This document shows, piece by piece, positions 7,808 to 17,760 of a DNA stretch of 64,000 bases. The DNA lies in the NCBI GenBank assembly GCA_937770485.1, contig CALJHX010000022.1, forward strand, positions 24,059-88,058, in the 5' to 3' direction. How positions within the stretch are numbered: position 1 is the first letter of the stretch; every line of letters begins with the position of its first letter. Under the pieces are notes generated by a model. That model saw only the letters and a program-made list of their open reading frames with translations, was not told where the DNA came from and searched no databases. The DNA comes from an uncultured Verrucomicrobiae bacterium. Lineage in GTDB: Bacteria; Verrucomicrobiota; Verrucomicrobiia; Limisphaerales; UBA1096. Both the position numbers and the translations under genes were made by a program.

Positions 7808-8086
7808 ATGCGCAAAAAAGTGATCATCGGCGCGATGTTCGGCGGTGTGGTTTTGTTATTGTGGCAGTTTGCTGTCCATGAGCTGCTGGGGATTTACGAC
7901 GACGCCTTCGTGAAACTGAAAGATCCGGCGGCCGTGGAGGCGGTCTTGAAGGAGAATCTCACTGGAAGTGGTATGTTCGTGATACCACATCCCGAACCGG
8001 GTGCTACGGATGCTGAAGCCAAGGTCATGGACAAGTGCGGGGCCTGCTGTGGCAGCGATGGTGCTGATGCCACCCCGGACGCCTGA
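7808..8086 (+). CDS. Small membrane-anchored protein, PVC conserved family
   Basis: The 92-residue protein has an N-terminal membrane segment (about residues 4-22: KVIIGAMFGGVVLLLWQFA). A soluble part follows, containing AVEAVLKENLTGSGMFVIPHP, and a cysteine-rich tail (KCGACCGSDG). The shape resembles a family of short PVC proteins with a GG-rich helix, a W and an sGvYvlP motif, for which no function is known. The start at 7808 is supported by the GAAAGGAAG Shine-Dalgarno-like sequence five bases upstream; an in-frame ATG-like codon ten residues earlier lacks one. It ends three bases before the prepilin-like gene, so the two are probably co-transcribed. Confidence 0.65.
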   Translation: MRKKVIIGAMFGGVVLLLWQFAVHELLGIYDDAFVKLKDPAAVEAVLKENLTGSGMFVIPHPEPGATDAEAKVMDKCGACCGSDGADATPDA

Positions 8087-8089
8087 AAG

Positions 8090-8908
8090 ATGAGCTTGGC
8101 CAAGCGACAACTTAACGGCTTCACGCTGATTGAACTGCTGGTGGTGATCGCCATCATCGCGATCCTAGCCGGCATGCTGCTGCCGGCCCTGGCCAAGGCC
8201 AAGGCCAAGGCGACCGGCATCAGCTGCATGAACAACCTGCGGCAGATGAGTTTCTCGTGGACGATGTACACGGACGACAACGACGGCCAACTTGTGCCAA
8301 ACGCTGTATTCCCCACGCGCAACCGGTCGTGGGTGCGAGGCTGGCTCAACTACGCGCAGTCGGTGCCGGACAACACCAACACGGCTTACCTCATGGAGAG
8401 CCACCTGTGGCCTTACCACCGGAGTCTCGGTGTGTGGAAGTGTCCCGCCGACATGAGCACGTCGCGACACGGAGGCAAGCAGTTGCCGCGTGTGCGTAGC
8501 ATCTCGATGAACGGTTTCCTCAACCCCCCGGCGTTGCAGGGTTGGCAGGCCGGTTACCGGCCGATCCGCAAGCTCTCTGATGCCGCCGGCAAGTCATTGA
8601 GTAAGCTGTACGTGGTGCTCGACCAGCGGGAGGATCGCATCAATAACGGCTATTTCGCCGTGGACATGACCGGCTACAACCCCCGCAACCCGGGCTCGAC
8701 GCGCTGGGTGGATTATCCGGCGAGCTACCATAACAACGCCGGTGGGGTAACGCTGGCCGACGGCCATGCGGTCATCAAAAAGTGGCTCGATCCGCGCACC
8801 TCCGTGCCGATCCGCAAGGGCGTCAACATCCCTATCTTCGTTCCCTCGCCGAGGAACGAGGATGTCCTCTGGCTGCAGGAACGCTCCGCCCCACCCAAGC
8901 GCCCCTGA
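8090..8908 (+). CDS. Prepilin-like secreted protein with H-X9-DG-like C-terminus
   Basis: The 272-residue product has [19 protein letters not shown] at about residues 10-28, then [18 protein letters not shown] and MNNLRQM. This is the class III-like prepilin leader (cleavage after Gly10) followed by the PVC-type pseudopilin body. Near the C-terminus are [16 protein letters not shown] and IKKWLDP, which fit the H-X9-DG type. It likely passes the type II secretion/pilus assembly machinery; whether it forms filaments is unknown. The first codons carry GCTTGGCCAAGCG (8094-8106), a copy of the window's palindrome, coding SLAKR. It follows the small membrane gene by three bases. Confidence 0.85.
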   Translation: MSLAKRQLNGFTLIELLVVIAIIAILAGMLLPALAKAKAKATGISCMNNLRQMSFSWTMYTDDNDGQLVPNAVFPTRNRSWVRGWLNYAQSVPDNTNTAYLMESHLWPYHRSLGVWKCPADMSTSRHGGKQLPRVRSISMNGFLNPPALQGWQAGYRPIRKLSDAAGKSLSKLYVVLDQREDRINNGYFAVDMTGYNPRNPGSTRWVDYPASYHNNAGGVTLADGHAVIKKWLDPRTSVPIRKGVNIPIFVPSPRNEDVLWLQERSAPPKRP

Positions 8909-8994
8909 CGATAACCGCGTCTGGCCAAGCGCAGACGGGACTCGTTTGACGGAGCCAACTGTGGCTCAATCCCCTCCGACTACTTTTCCACGAC

Positions 8995-11900
8995 GTGAAA
9001 ATCGTTTCATTCATATGCCTCTTTGCCGGTGGCCTTGGCGTGGCCGCCGCTGAGCCCCCGCTGGAATTGGCCGGGGACGATGTCGTTGTGTTCCTCGGCG
9101 GCACGGACACGGTGCGCGCCCAGCGCAGCGGGCACTTGGAGACGCTGCTGACGTGGCGTTTCAAAAACAAGCCGCCCAAGTTCCGCGACTTGTCGTGGGA
9201 GGCCGACACGGTGTTTGCGCTGGGCACGGAGACGAATCGCTGGCGCAGTGGCGGCTATCGCGGCGTCAAGGGCCTGGGCAATCTCGAGGCGCAACTGGCT
9301 GGGTTGAAGGCGACGGTCGTGATCGTGCAACTTGGCAGGAACGAGGCGTTCGCCGGCGTCGAGGGCATCGAGTCGTTCGGCCAAGCGAGTGACAAGTTGT
9401 TCGGTCGCCTCACAGGAGATGGCCGCCGGTTGGTGGTGATCTCGCCAACGCCGTTCGAGGAGGCGATTAACGAAAATAATGGACACCTTGTGCCTGATTT
9501 GCGCGAGCGCAACACCGACCTCGCCCGTTACGTCGGCGTCCTGCGTTTGCAAGCGGAAAAACATGAGGCGTTGTTTGTCGATCTGTTTGCCGATGCCAAG
9601 GCGACGTTTACGCTTAGTGGCCAGCATGTTTCCGCAGACAATCAGGAAACGTTTGCTCTGCATCTGGCGTCAGCGCTGGGCGTTGTTCGAGCGAATGGGT
9701 TTGCCGGCGTGGAGGATCTGCGGACTGCGGTGCGGGAGAAGCATCGGCTGTGGTTCGACTATTGGCGTCCGGCCAACTGGAAGTGCCTGTTCGGCGACGA
9801 CAACCGGCGCGTGTTCAGCATCGGCAGCCGGAAAAATATCCCGAGCATCCGCGACGAGCGTGACAAGCTCCCGGTGCTGATCGCCTCAGCAGAGGAGAAC
9901 GTGGCCGCGGTGGCAAAGGGCTTGGCCAAGCCGAAGGTTGCGGCGCAGCCTGAGTTGCCCCCGCCGACTCCGGCAAGTTCTCCGGGGGACGAACTGAAAG
10001 CATTCAAGCCGGCGGAGGGATTTGCCGTGAATTTGTTCGCGTCGGAAAAACTCGGTGTGGCCAATCCTCTCACGATTCGCTGGGACGCAAAGGGCCGAAT
10101 GTACGTTGCCTGCACCTGGTCGTATCCGCACCTGAAGCCGGGCGAGATTCCCAACGACAAAATCATCCAACTCACAGATACCGACGGCGACGGCCAGGCG
10201 GATCGCTCAACGGTGTTTGCCGACGGCCTCAACATCCCAACAGGGCTGGAGACCGCCGATGGTGGCGTGTATGTGGGACAGGCGACCGATTTGCTTTTCC
10301 TGAGGGATCTTGATGACGACGGCCATGCAGACGAGAGGCAAGTCCTGCTGAGCGGCTTTGGCACCGGCGACACGCATCAGGCGATCAACTCGTTTACGTG
10401 GAGCCCGGATGGCGAGCTGTTCTTCTGCCAGGGCGACGGCATCGAGTCACGGGTGGAAACACCGTGGGGGGTGTCGTCCCTCTATCAAGCCGGGGTGTAT
10501 CGATTGCGACCGGGCCGACTGCAACTCCACGGATTGCTCGACGATTTCATGGGGCCGGGGAATCCGTGGGGTATTGTGTTTGACGACTGGGGCCAGTCTC
10601 TGGTCGTCGATGGCGCGGGTGGCATCTCTTATCTCACACCGGCATCGATTCCTGCGAAGCATCGATTGCGGCTCGACCGTATCGGTAATCCCGGGGGCTA
10701 CTGTGGTGTGGAGATGATCAATGGCCGGCACATGCCGGAGTCGATGCGCGGCCAGTTTGTGCTGAACGATTACAAGTCGAACACCGTGCGCCGCTTCGCG
10801 CTGACGCCGGCCGGTTCCGGCTTCAAACTTGACTGGAAGGAGTCGGTGCTCAAGTCGAGCCACCGGAACTTTCGGCCGGTGGACATCCGCATCGGCCCGG
10901 ACGGTGCGATCTATATCGCCGACTTTTACAACACGATCATCTGCCATCAGGACGACTACTTCCGCGACCCGACGCGCGACCTGCACCATGGCCGAATCTG
11001 GCGCCTGAGTGTCAAGGACAGTCCACTTGCACCCAAGCCGAAGATTGTTGGGGAATCCATTGACGAATTGCTGGAGCAACTGAAGTCGCCCGAGCGCTGG
11101 ACGCGCCAGCAGGTCAAGTTTGAGTTGGGGAAACGCGATACGTCGGAGGTCGGCGAAGCGGCGGTGCGTTGGGCGCGTCGATTGAAAAACGACGACGAAT
11201 TGTATGAACGGCATCAATTTGAGACACTGGCCCTTTGTGCGACCATCGAGTCGGTGCAACCTCAATTACTCCGGCGCGTATTGCGCGCTAAAGACCACCG
11301 CGCGCGAGCTTTCGCCGCACGCATCGTTGGCCGTTGGCAGGATCGCTTGTCCAAACCGGTTGAGTGGCTGGCAATGGCGGCAAACGATCCTCACCCGCAG
11401 GTGCGGCTCGAGGCGGTCTTGGCATGCGGCCAAACACCGTATCCCGGGGCGATCAAGGTTGCGGCGCTGGCGGTCATGAAGCACACACGCGACAAGTGGA
11501 TCGACTATGCATTCACACAGGCGGTGCGTCATCAGGAACCGGTTTGGATGGCGGCACTGACCGCTGGCGATTTGGATTTTAAAGACAGCATCGGCGCACT
11601 GTCGGCCCTGCTTGAAAAAGGAGGCTCAAAAACAATGCTCTCCAAGCTGATGGACCTCGCAAAGTCGGATGAGATTGGCTTAGAGGGGCGCCGCGGGGTT
11701 TTAACCGGCATCGCCGGCATTGGTGGGGAGGGGGAATTACGGGCGATATTCGAGCCGGGCTTTCACCGCTCGGCGGAAAATCACGCCTTGGCGTTGGCTG
11801 CGCTGAACGCCGCCTCTGCCTCTCGCACAGTGAAGCCGGGAGGGGACCTGGCTGTTGTTCTCCGCTCGGCATTGCGAAGTGATCAAGCAGATTTAAGCGA

Positions 11901-12846
11901 GCAGGCGCTTGGCCTGATCGGCGAATGGCAGGTGGCGGATTTACACGACGACGTCGCTGCGTTGGTAGATGACAACCAGTCGGTAGGGGCGATCCGCCTG
12001 GCTGCGGTTCGGGCGCTTGGCCTGTTGGGCGGCGATGACACCAAGCGCTTGGCCAAGCTGATCGATTCCGGCGAAGCGACGGAGGAACTGAAACTGGCCG
12101 CGCTTGACAGCTTGAGCCGTGTTGACATGAGCGCGGCGGCGAGTCGCGGTGCGGCGTTGCTGGCGCTTGGCCAGGCGACAACCGGGGTGCTGTCGCCGTT
12201 TTTGAACCGCGAGGGTGGCGGCCCGGCGCTGACGGCAGCCTTGGCCCGGCGCAAACCCGGAGCGGCTCCGGCGGCGGTGGCCTTGGCCAAGCTCCAGTCG
12301 CTTGGCAGCAACGAAACGGGGTTGATGAATCTTTTGAGCCAGGTGGCCGGCATCGAAAACACCGTGCCGGCTTACAGCGCGGAGTTTGTCGCCGCGCTGG
12401 CCAAGGAGTCGGCGAAAGGCAATGCCGCGAACGGACGTCAAACGTTTCAGGCGGCCGGTTGCGCGGTGTGCCACAAAATCGGTTCGGCGACGAATAACGG
12501 CATTCCGTTTATCGGGCCGGAACTCGACACCATCGGCAACACGCTCAGCCCGGAGAGGATCATCGAGGAGGTGCTGTGGCCTGGGCGTCATGTGAAGGAG
12601 GGCTTCAGCCTGATGCAGGTCACCACTCGGTCGGGGACGATTCATCAGGGCTATGAGCAGCGGTCGCGCTCGAAGGATATTTTTCTTCGACCGCTCAGTC
12701 AGCCGGGGACGATTCAAATTCCGAACGATCAGATTCGTTCACAGGCTCAGATTGGCAGCGCCATGCCGGCTGGGCTCACTGCGGGCTTGAAGCGCGGACA
12801 ATTGCGCGATTTGATTCTCTTTCTCGCTGAGCAGGTCCGTAACTGA
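8995..12846 (+). CDS. Secreted PVC dehydrogenase/HEAT/cytochrome c protein with an N-terminal SGNH-like domain
   Basis: The 1283-residue protein begins with a signal peptide (MKIVSFICLFAGGLGVAAAE; GTG start, as no better ATG exists). Residues about 25-270 resemble an SGNH hydrolase, but the usual GDS block is read LGGTDT and the GxND block is GRNEAFAG, so catalysis is doubtful. From about 340 comes a membrane-bound-dehydrogenase-type beta-propeller (EGFAVNLFASEKLGVANP, WDAKGRMYVACTWSYP). HEAT-like helical repeats cover about 700-1100. A cytochrome c domain holds the heme site CAVCH at Cys1156-His1160. The family is abundant in Planctomycetota and Verrucomicrobiota, is periplasmic and has unproven substrates. 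It is followed directly by a broken sulfatase and a symporter. Confidence 0.85.
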   Translation: MKIVSFICLFAGGLGVAAAEPPLELAGDDVVVFLGGTDTVRAQRSGHLETLLTWRFKNKPPKFRDLSWEADTVFALGTETNRWRSGGYRGVKGLGNLEAQLAGLKATVVIVQLGRNEAFAGVEGIESFGQASDKLFGRLTGDGRRLVVISPTPFEEAINENNGHLVPDLRERNTDLARYVGVLRLQAEKHEALFVDLFADAKATFTLSGQHVSADNQETFALHLASALGVVRANGFAGVEDLRTAVREKHRLWFDYWRPANWKCLFGDDNRRVFSIGSRKNIPSIRDERDKLPVLIASAEENVAAVAKGLAKPKVAAQPELPPPTPASSPGDELKAFKPAEGFAVNLFASEKLGVANPLTIRWDAKGRMYVACTWSYPHLKPGEIPNDKIIQLTDTDGDGQADRSTVFADGLNIPTGLETADGGVYVGQATDLLFLRDLDDDGHADERQVLLSGFGTGDTHQAINSFTWSPDGELFFCQGDGIESRVETPWGVSSLYQAGVYRLRPGRLQLHGLLDDFMGPGNPWGIVFDDWGQSLVVDGAGGISYLTPASIPAKHRLRLDRIGNPGGYCGVEMINGRHMPESMRGQFVLNDYKSNTVRRFALTPAGSGFKLDWKESVLKSSHRNFRPVDIRIGPDGAIYIADFYNTIICHQDDYFRDPTRDLHHGRIWRLSVKDSPLAPKPKIVGESIDELLEQLKSPERWTRQQVKFELGKRDTSEVGEAAVRWARRLKNDDELYERHQFETLALCATIESVQPQLLRRVLRAKDHRARAFAARIVGRWQDRLSKPVEWLAMAANDPHPQVRLEAVLACGQTPYPGAIKVAALAVMKHTRDKWIDYAFTQAVRHQEPVWMAALTAGDLDFKDSIGALSALLEKGGSKTMLSKLMDLAKSDEIGLEGRRGVLTGIAGIGGEGELRAIFEPGFHRSAENHALALAALNAASASRTVKPGGDLAVVLRSALRSDQADLSEQALGLIGEWQVADLHDDVAALVDDNQSVGAIRLAAVRALGLLGGDDTKRLAKLIDSGEATEELKLAALDSLSRVDMSAAASRGAALLALGQATTGVLSPFLNREGGGPALTAALARRKPGAAPAAVALAKLQSLGSNETGLMNLLSQVAGIENTVPAYSAEFVAALAKESAKGNAANGRQTFQAAGCAVCHKIGSATNNGIPFIGPELDTIGNTLSPERIIEEVLWPGRHVKEGFSLMQVTTRSGTIHQGYEQRSRSKDIFLRPLSQPGTIQIPNDQIRSQAQIGSAMPAGLTAGLKRGQLRDLILFLAEQVRN

Positions 12847-12850
12847 TTTT

Positions 12851-14182
12851 GTGACAAAAAAAAACATTAGCCTGATTTGCATGACACTGGCGTTGTTAAG
12901 TGCCAACGCTGCCAAGCCGAACTTCGTCGTTATCATGGCGGACGACATGGGTTACAACGCGACAAGCGCGTACGGTGGCTGGCTCAAGACGCCGCACCTC
13001 GACCGCATGGCGCGCGAGGGGATGCGATTCACCGACTACCACTCGAGTGGCGTGGTGTGCAGTCCGACCCGCGCCGGGTTGCTCACGGGCCGCTACCAGG
13101 AACGCGCCGGCGTGCCCGGAGTCATCAACGCCGATCCCAAGGTGCCGGATCACCATCGCGGACTGTGGCCGAGTGAGCACACGTTCCCGGAGCTGCTGAC
13201 GCAGGCAGGCTACACCTCGGCCATTTTTGGCAAGTGGCATCTTGGTTACCGTAAAAAATTCAATCCGATGCACCACGGCTTCAACGAGTTTCGCGGGTTT
13301 GTCAGCGGCAACATCGACTACATTTCGCACTACGACCGTATGGAGGTGTACGACTGGTGGGACGGCTTGAAGCCGGTCGAGGAGGAGGGCTACTCGACGC
13401 ACCTGGTCACGCGGCACGCGCTGCGGTTTATTGACGAAAACAAGTCGAGGCCGTTCTGCCTGTACGTGGCGCACGAGGCGGTGCACTCGCCGTTTCAGGG
13501 GCCGGCCAGCCCGATTCAGCGCGGCCCGAAAAAGAACCGCAGGTAAAAAGAAAACCCCGGTCGAGGATGCCTACGTGCAGATGATGACCGCGATGGACGA
13601 ATGCGTTGGCCAGGTGCTCGACAAGTTGATCGAGTTGAAGCTCGAGAAAAATACGCTTGTGATTTTCTGCTCCGACAATGGCCATGCCTACATGGGTGGC
13701 CCGAAAGGTTACCGGTTTCCGTTGCGCGGCAAAAAGGGAACCGTGTGGGAGGGCGGCCATCGCGTGCCGGGCATCGCCTGGTGGCCGGGTCGGATCAAAC
13801 CGGGTCAGGTGAGCGACGAGATGGTCATCTCGCTGGATCTCATGGCGACGATGCTCGATTTTGCCGGGGCCAAACCGCCCAAGGGGCGCGCGCTTGACGG
13901 CGTGAGCCTGCGGCCGGTGTTGCTCGGGGGCGGCTCGCTTGGCCAACGGCAGTTTTTTTGGAAAGGCCAGGCGATGCGGGATGGGCAATGGAAATACGTG
14001 GCAAGCCCGAAGGGCGGGGGATTGTTCAACCTGAGGACGATCTCGCTGAGTCGATGAACTTGGCCAAGCGGCATCCCGCGCGGGCCAGGCGCATGGCGGC
14101 CGCGATCGAGGCGTGGAAGCGTGATGTTGCCAACGGTGCCACGCCGCAACCGGACTACGACACCGCAAGCCTCAACAAATGA
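12851..14182 (+). pseudogene. Sulfatase broken by two frameshifts
   Basis: The first frame (12851-13546) encodes a signal peptide, the metal site KPNFVVIMADDMGY and GVVCSPTRAG with Cys70, the formylglycine-forming C-x-P-x-R motif of type I sulfatases. It ends at TAA at 13544. The reading continues in another frame from about 13540 (GKKKTPVEDAYVQM...DNGHAYMGG...GLFNL). A second shift near 14031 takes it to the third frame (EDDLAESMNLAKRHP...) and the stop at 14182. The joined product is a normal-length sulfatase of about 440 residues. Shift one looks like an extra base at AACCGCAGG; shift two is a missing base in AACCTGAGGAC. The gene is either recently inactivated or carries sequencing errors. 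The TGA overlaps the symporter's ATG. Confidence 0.8.
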
Positions 14183-15747
14183 TACTGGCCGCGCTGAGAA
14201 CCCCGGACATCGTCGTCCTCTTCGTTTACTTCGCGCTGTTGATCGGCGCCGGTTTTTATTTCCGCAAAGGCAGCGGCACAGTCGAGGGATTCACCGTGGC
14301 CAACCGCTCGCTGCCGGGTTGGGTGGTGGGCCTCTCGGTGTTTGGCACGTACCTGAGCAGCAACACCTTCATCGGCGTGCCGGGCAAGGCGTATGGCTCT
14401 AACTGGAACGGCTTCGTTTTCAGCCTCTCGCTGCCGATCGCGGCGTTCATCGCGGTGAAGTGGTTTGTGCCGTTTTACCGCCAACACGCCGGTTTGTCGG
14501 CTTACGAGCATTTGGAGACACGCTTCGGCGCGTGGGCGCGGGTGTACGCGGTTGTTTGTTATTTGCTGACGCAGGTTTCGCGTGTGGGGACAATTATGTT
14601 CGGCGTGGCGGTGGGGCTGCACGCGCTGACCGGTTGGGACATCACGACGATCATCGTCGCCTCTGGCTTTGCCGTGACGCTGTACACGCTGATGGGCGGG
14701 ATTGAGGCGGTGATCTGGACGGACGCCATCCAGAGTGTTGTTCTCACCGTGGGCGCGGCCGTGGTGGTGGTGCTGGTGTTGACCGGCATGCCGGAAGGGG
14801 CGGGACAGGCGATCCGCTTGGCTGATGACGCCGGGAAGTTCAGTCTGGGCGACTTCGGGCCAAGTCTCGCAACGTCCACGTTCTGGGTCATGCTCGTGTA
14901 CGGCATCGTGATGAACCTCACCAACTTCGGCATCGACCAGAATTTTGTGCAGCGCTATCACGCCGCCGAGTCGGACAAGGCGGCCGGTCGCTCGGTGTGG
15001 TTTGGCTCGCTGGTGTACATCCCGGTGGCGCTGATGTTTTTTTTCATAGGGTCGATCCTGTTTTCCTACGGAGAGGCGAACCCCGAATTTTTGGCTGAGG
15101 TGAAACTAGAAATGGTCGCCGTCGACTCGCCCGGCTTGGCCAAGGGCTCAGCCGAGGCCATGCGCTTGGCCGGCGAACTGCAGCCAAGCGACTACGGCGA
15201 CAAGGTGCTGCCGCATTTCATCGCGAATAAAATCCCGGCCGGTCTGGCCGGGTTGTTGATAGCTGCGCTGTTCGCCGCTGCGATGAGTAGCATCGACACA
15301 AGTTTGAATAGTTCCGCGACGATTGCGCTGCAGGATTTTTACCGGCGCTGGGTCAGGCCGGATGCCGACGAGGCGCAGAGTCTGCGATTTCTCCGGGTGA
15401 TGACGGTCATATGGGGGGGCATCGGCACCGGGGTCGCGTTGGCGATGATGGGCGTGGAGAGCATTCTCGATGCGTGGTGGAAGCTCAGCGGGGTGTTCGC
15501 CGGAGGCATGCTGGGGCTGTTCCTGCTGGGGTTCATCAGTAGAAGGGCCAACAACGTCGGGGCCGCCACTGGCGCGACGGTGGGTTTGCTGGTGATCCTT
15601 TGGTTGACATTTTCGACCGGGTTGACCGGTGACCTTGCATGGCTGCAGAGTCCGTTCCACGCGCACATGATTTCGGTCATCGGCACGCTGTCTATCTTCC
15701 TCATCGGCCTGGGGGCCTCGCAGGTTTTCGGCCGCAAGAGCGATTAA
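14179..15747 (+). CDS. Sodium:solute symporter (SSS family)
   Basis: The 522-residue membrane protein has about thirteen transmembrane segments. It carries the SSS features: GFTVANRSLPGWVVGLSVFGTYLSSNTFIGVPGKAYGS near residues 37-80, and ALFAAAMSSIDTSLNSSATI near 360-375, the sodium-site helix. The family imports sugars, amino acids, nucleosides or other organic solutes with Na+. The substrate is not evident, but neighbours favour a product of sulfated polymer breakdown. The ATG (14179) overlaps the stop of the sulfatase (ATGA), showing translational coupling. This symporter would normally take up what the sulfatase or nearby hydrolases release. Confidence 0.85.
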   Translation: MILAALRTPDIVVLFVYFALLIGAGFYFRKGSGTVEGFTVANRSLPGWVVGLSVFGTYLSSNTFIGVPGKAYGSNWNGFVFSLSLPIAAFIAVKWFVPFYRQHAGLSAYEHLETRFGAWARVYAVVCYLLTQVSRVGTIMFGVAVGLHALTGWDITTIIVASGFAVTLYTLMGGIEAVIWTDAIQSVVLTVGAAVVVVLVLTGMPEGAGQAIRLADDAGKFSLGDFGPSLATSTFWVMLVYGIVMNLTNFGIDQNFVQRYHAAESDKAAGRSVWFGSLVYIPVALMFFFIGSILFSYGEANPEFLAEVKLEMVAVDSPGLAKGSAEAMRLAGELQPSDYGDKVLPHFIANKIPAGLAGLLIAALFAAAMSSIDTSLNSSATIALQDFYRRWVRPDADEAQSLRFLRVMTVIWGGIGTGVALAMMGVESILDAWWKLSGVFAGGMLGLFLLGFISRRANNVGAATGATVGLLVILWLTFSTGLTGDLAWLQSPFHAHMISVIGTLSIFLIGLGASQVFGRKSD

Positions 15748-15793
15748 ACTCGCCACCGGCGCTGGCTCCCAGCAGACTTGTTTTTTTTGAGTC

Positions 15794-16777
15794 ATGGCTG
15801 ATTTTCCAAACGAAATACGAATCAACCCCGCTATCATCAACAAAGTGATTTTCGGCGGGGTGGTGGTGCTGCTGGTGGGCATCGGGGCGATGGGCAGTTT
15901 TTACAAGGTCGATCCCCGCGAGGAGGCCATCGTGCTGCGTCTGGGGGAGTTCAGTGGCTCCCCCATCACTGAACAGGGTCTGCACTTCAAGCTGCCGTTT
16001 GGCATTGACCGGGTGACGAACGTCGAGGTTACCACGGTGCGCAAGTTGGAATTCGGGTTTGCCACGCAAACCCCGGCCCCCCGTACTCGGTACGCCAACC
16101 GGAGCCAGGGCCAAGCCGAGACTTCGCTTATCGTCTCCGGCGACCTCAACATCGCCGACGTCGAGTGGTCCACTCAGTACATGGTTTCAAACGCATATAA
16201 TTATCTCTTCAAAGTGCGCGGCGCGGAAGAGACATTTCGCGCGATGAACGAGGCGGTCATGCGCGAGGTCATCGGCGATCGCACGATCAACGAGGTGCTC
16301 ACATCCGGGCGCAGCGAGATTCAGCAGGAAGTGAAAGAGAAGTTGCAGGAGTTGGCGAATCAGTATGAGTTGGGCATCAATCTCGACAAGGTGATTTTGC
16401 AGGACGTCAACCCACCGGAGGCCGTCAAGGCGTCGTGGAACGATGTCAATGAGGCACAGCAGGAATACTCGGCAACTATCAACATAGCCCAGTCGAAGTA
16501 CAACCAGGTTGTCCCCAAGGCGGACGGTGAAGCCGAGAGAACGGTCGAGGAGGCCGAGGGCTACGCGGTGCAGCGGGTCAATGAAGCGAAGGGCGACGCC
16601 GATCTATTTAAGCAGGTTTTCAGCGCCTACCAAAAAGCACCCGAGGTCACCCGGACACGGATTTATCTTGAGACGCTGAACGAGGTGCTTGCCACCGGGC
16701 CCCGGAAAATTATTATGGATACTGAGGCCAAGGGCTTGCTGCCACTGCTCAACCTGAACAAGGAGGGCAAACAATGA
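15794..16777 (+). CDS. hflK: HflK-like SPFH-domain protein
   Basis: The 327-residue protein has one N-terminal membrane helix (about 18-38: NKVIFGGVVVLLVGIGAMGS) and an SPFH/band 7 domain (DPREEAIVLRLGEF, LHFKLPFGIDRV). A coiled coil covers the middle and end (EVIGDRTINEVLTSGRSEI, ADGEAERTVEEAEGYAVQRV). HflK forms a membrane complex with HflC that surrounds and modulates the FtsH protease. The order hflK then hflC with a four-base overlap is the canonical operon and secures the assignment. It follows the symporter by 46 bases, a gap with no clear terminator. Confidence 0.9.
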   Translation: MADFPNEIRINPAIINKVIFGGVVVLLVGIGAMGSFYKVDPREEAIVLRLGEFSGSPITEQGLHFKLPFGIDRVTNVEVTTVRKLEFGFATQTPAPRTRYANRSQGQAETSLIVSGDLNIADVEWSTQYMVSNAYNYLFKVRGAEETFRAMNEAVMREVIGDRTINEVLTSGRSEIQQEVKEKLQELANQYELGINLDKVILQDVNPPEAVKASWNDVNEAQQEYSATINIAQSKYNQVVPKADGEAERTVEEAEGYAVQRVNEAKGDADLFKQVFSAYQKAPEVTRTRIYLETLNEVLATGPRKIIMDTEAKGLLPLLNLNKEGKQ

Positions 16778-17751
16778 TCAAGCAACTTACATCAGTTTTC
16801 GCTGGGATTCTGCTTTTCATCGTAATCAGCACGTTTTTCTCGTCCGTGTACATCGTCGATGAAACGCAGCAGGTTTTTGAGACGAGGTTTGGTAAGATTA
16901 TTGGGGACACTATTAACGGCCCCGGCAAGAAAGAAGCCGGCCTTAAATTTCGGGTGCCATTCATCACCAAAGTGCACGCGTTCGAGAAGCGCTACCTCGA
17001 GTGGGACGGAGCTCCCAACCAGGTGACGACCAAGGACAAACTGTTCATCTTCATCGATACCTACGCGCGGTGGCGTATTGTGGATGCCCAGTTGTTCTTC
17101 GAGAAAGTCCGCAACGAGACAGGCGCCCAGGCGCGACTGGACGATATTCTTGATGGCGAGGCCCGGATTGTTGTCGCCGGGAACGATCTCGTCGAGGTCA
17201 TCCGCTCGCGGCAACGCGAGGCCGTAGTCGATGAGACCGAGGTGCTCGATGACGAATCCCAGTTGAAGCCGTTTGAGCAGGGCCGCTCCGCGCTGGCGAA
17301 GCAGGTGCTCGACAATGCCGGGCCAAACCTCAAGAAGGAGTTTGGCATCGAGTTGCTCGACTTTCGGTTCAAGCGGATCAATTACTCCCAGGAAGTCCGG
17401 GTGAAAATCTTTGAACGCATGATTAGCGAGCGCGCCCGCATCGCCTCCAAGTTTCGTTCGGAGGGCATCGGCGAGGCCGCCAAAATCGAGGGGGCGCAGG
17501 AGCGTGAGCTCAAGCGGATCACCTCCGAAGCCTACCTGAAGCAACAACAAATCAAGGGCAAAGCCGACGCTAAGGCAGTGGATGTTTACGCCGAAGCCTT
17601 CAATCAAAGCCCCGAGTCCCGCGAGTTTTACGAGTTCCTCAAAACGATGGAGACTTACAAAAATACATTGTCAACAAACGTGACCATGATCCTCTCCACC
17701 GATTCCGATTTCCTGAAGTACATTAAACAATCCGCGCCGAAAAAAGAGTAA
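16774..17751 (+). CDS. hflC: HflC-like SPFH-domain protein
   Basis: The 325-residue partner of HflK has an N-terminal membrane segment (about 8-28: SVFAGILLFIVISTFFSSVY) and an SPFH domain starting at VDETQQVFETRFGKII. It has LKFRVPFITKVHAFEKRYLEWDG, and an RERMISERARIASKFRSEG-like coiled coil (here FERMISERARIASKFRSEG). Its ATG overlaps the hflK stop (ATGA). The gene ends nine bases from the convergent dehydrogenase gene at 17761. Confidence 0.9.
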   Translation: MIKQLTSVFAGILLFIVISTFFSSVYIVDETQQVFETRFGKIIGDTINGPGKKEAGLKFRVPFITKVHAFEKRYLEWDGAPNQVTTKDKLFIFIDTYARWRIVDAQLFFEKVRNETGAQARLDDILDGEARIVVAGNDLVEVIRSRQREAVVDETEVLDDESQLKPFEQGRSALAKQVLDNAGPNLKKEFGIELLDFRFKRINYSQEVRVKIFERMISERARIASKFRSEGIGEAAKIEGAQERELKRITSEAYLKQQQIKGKADAKAVDVYAEAFNQSPESREFYEFLKTMETYKNTLSTNVTMILSTDSDFLKYIKQSAPKKE

Positions 17752-17760
17752 GCCAAGCGG

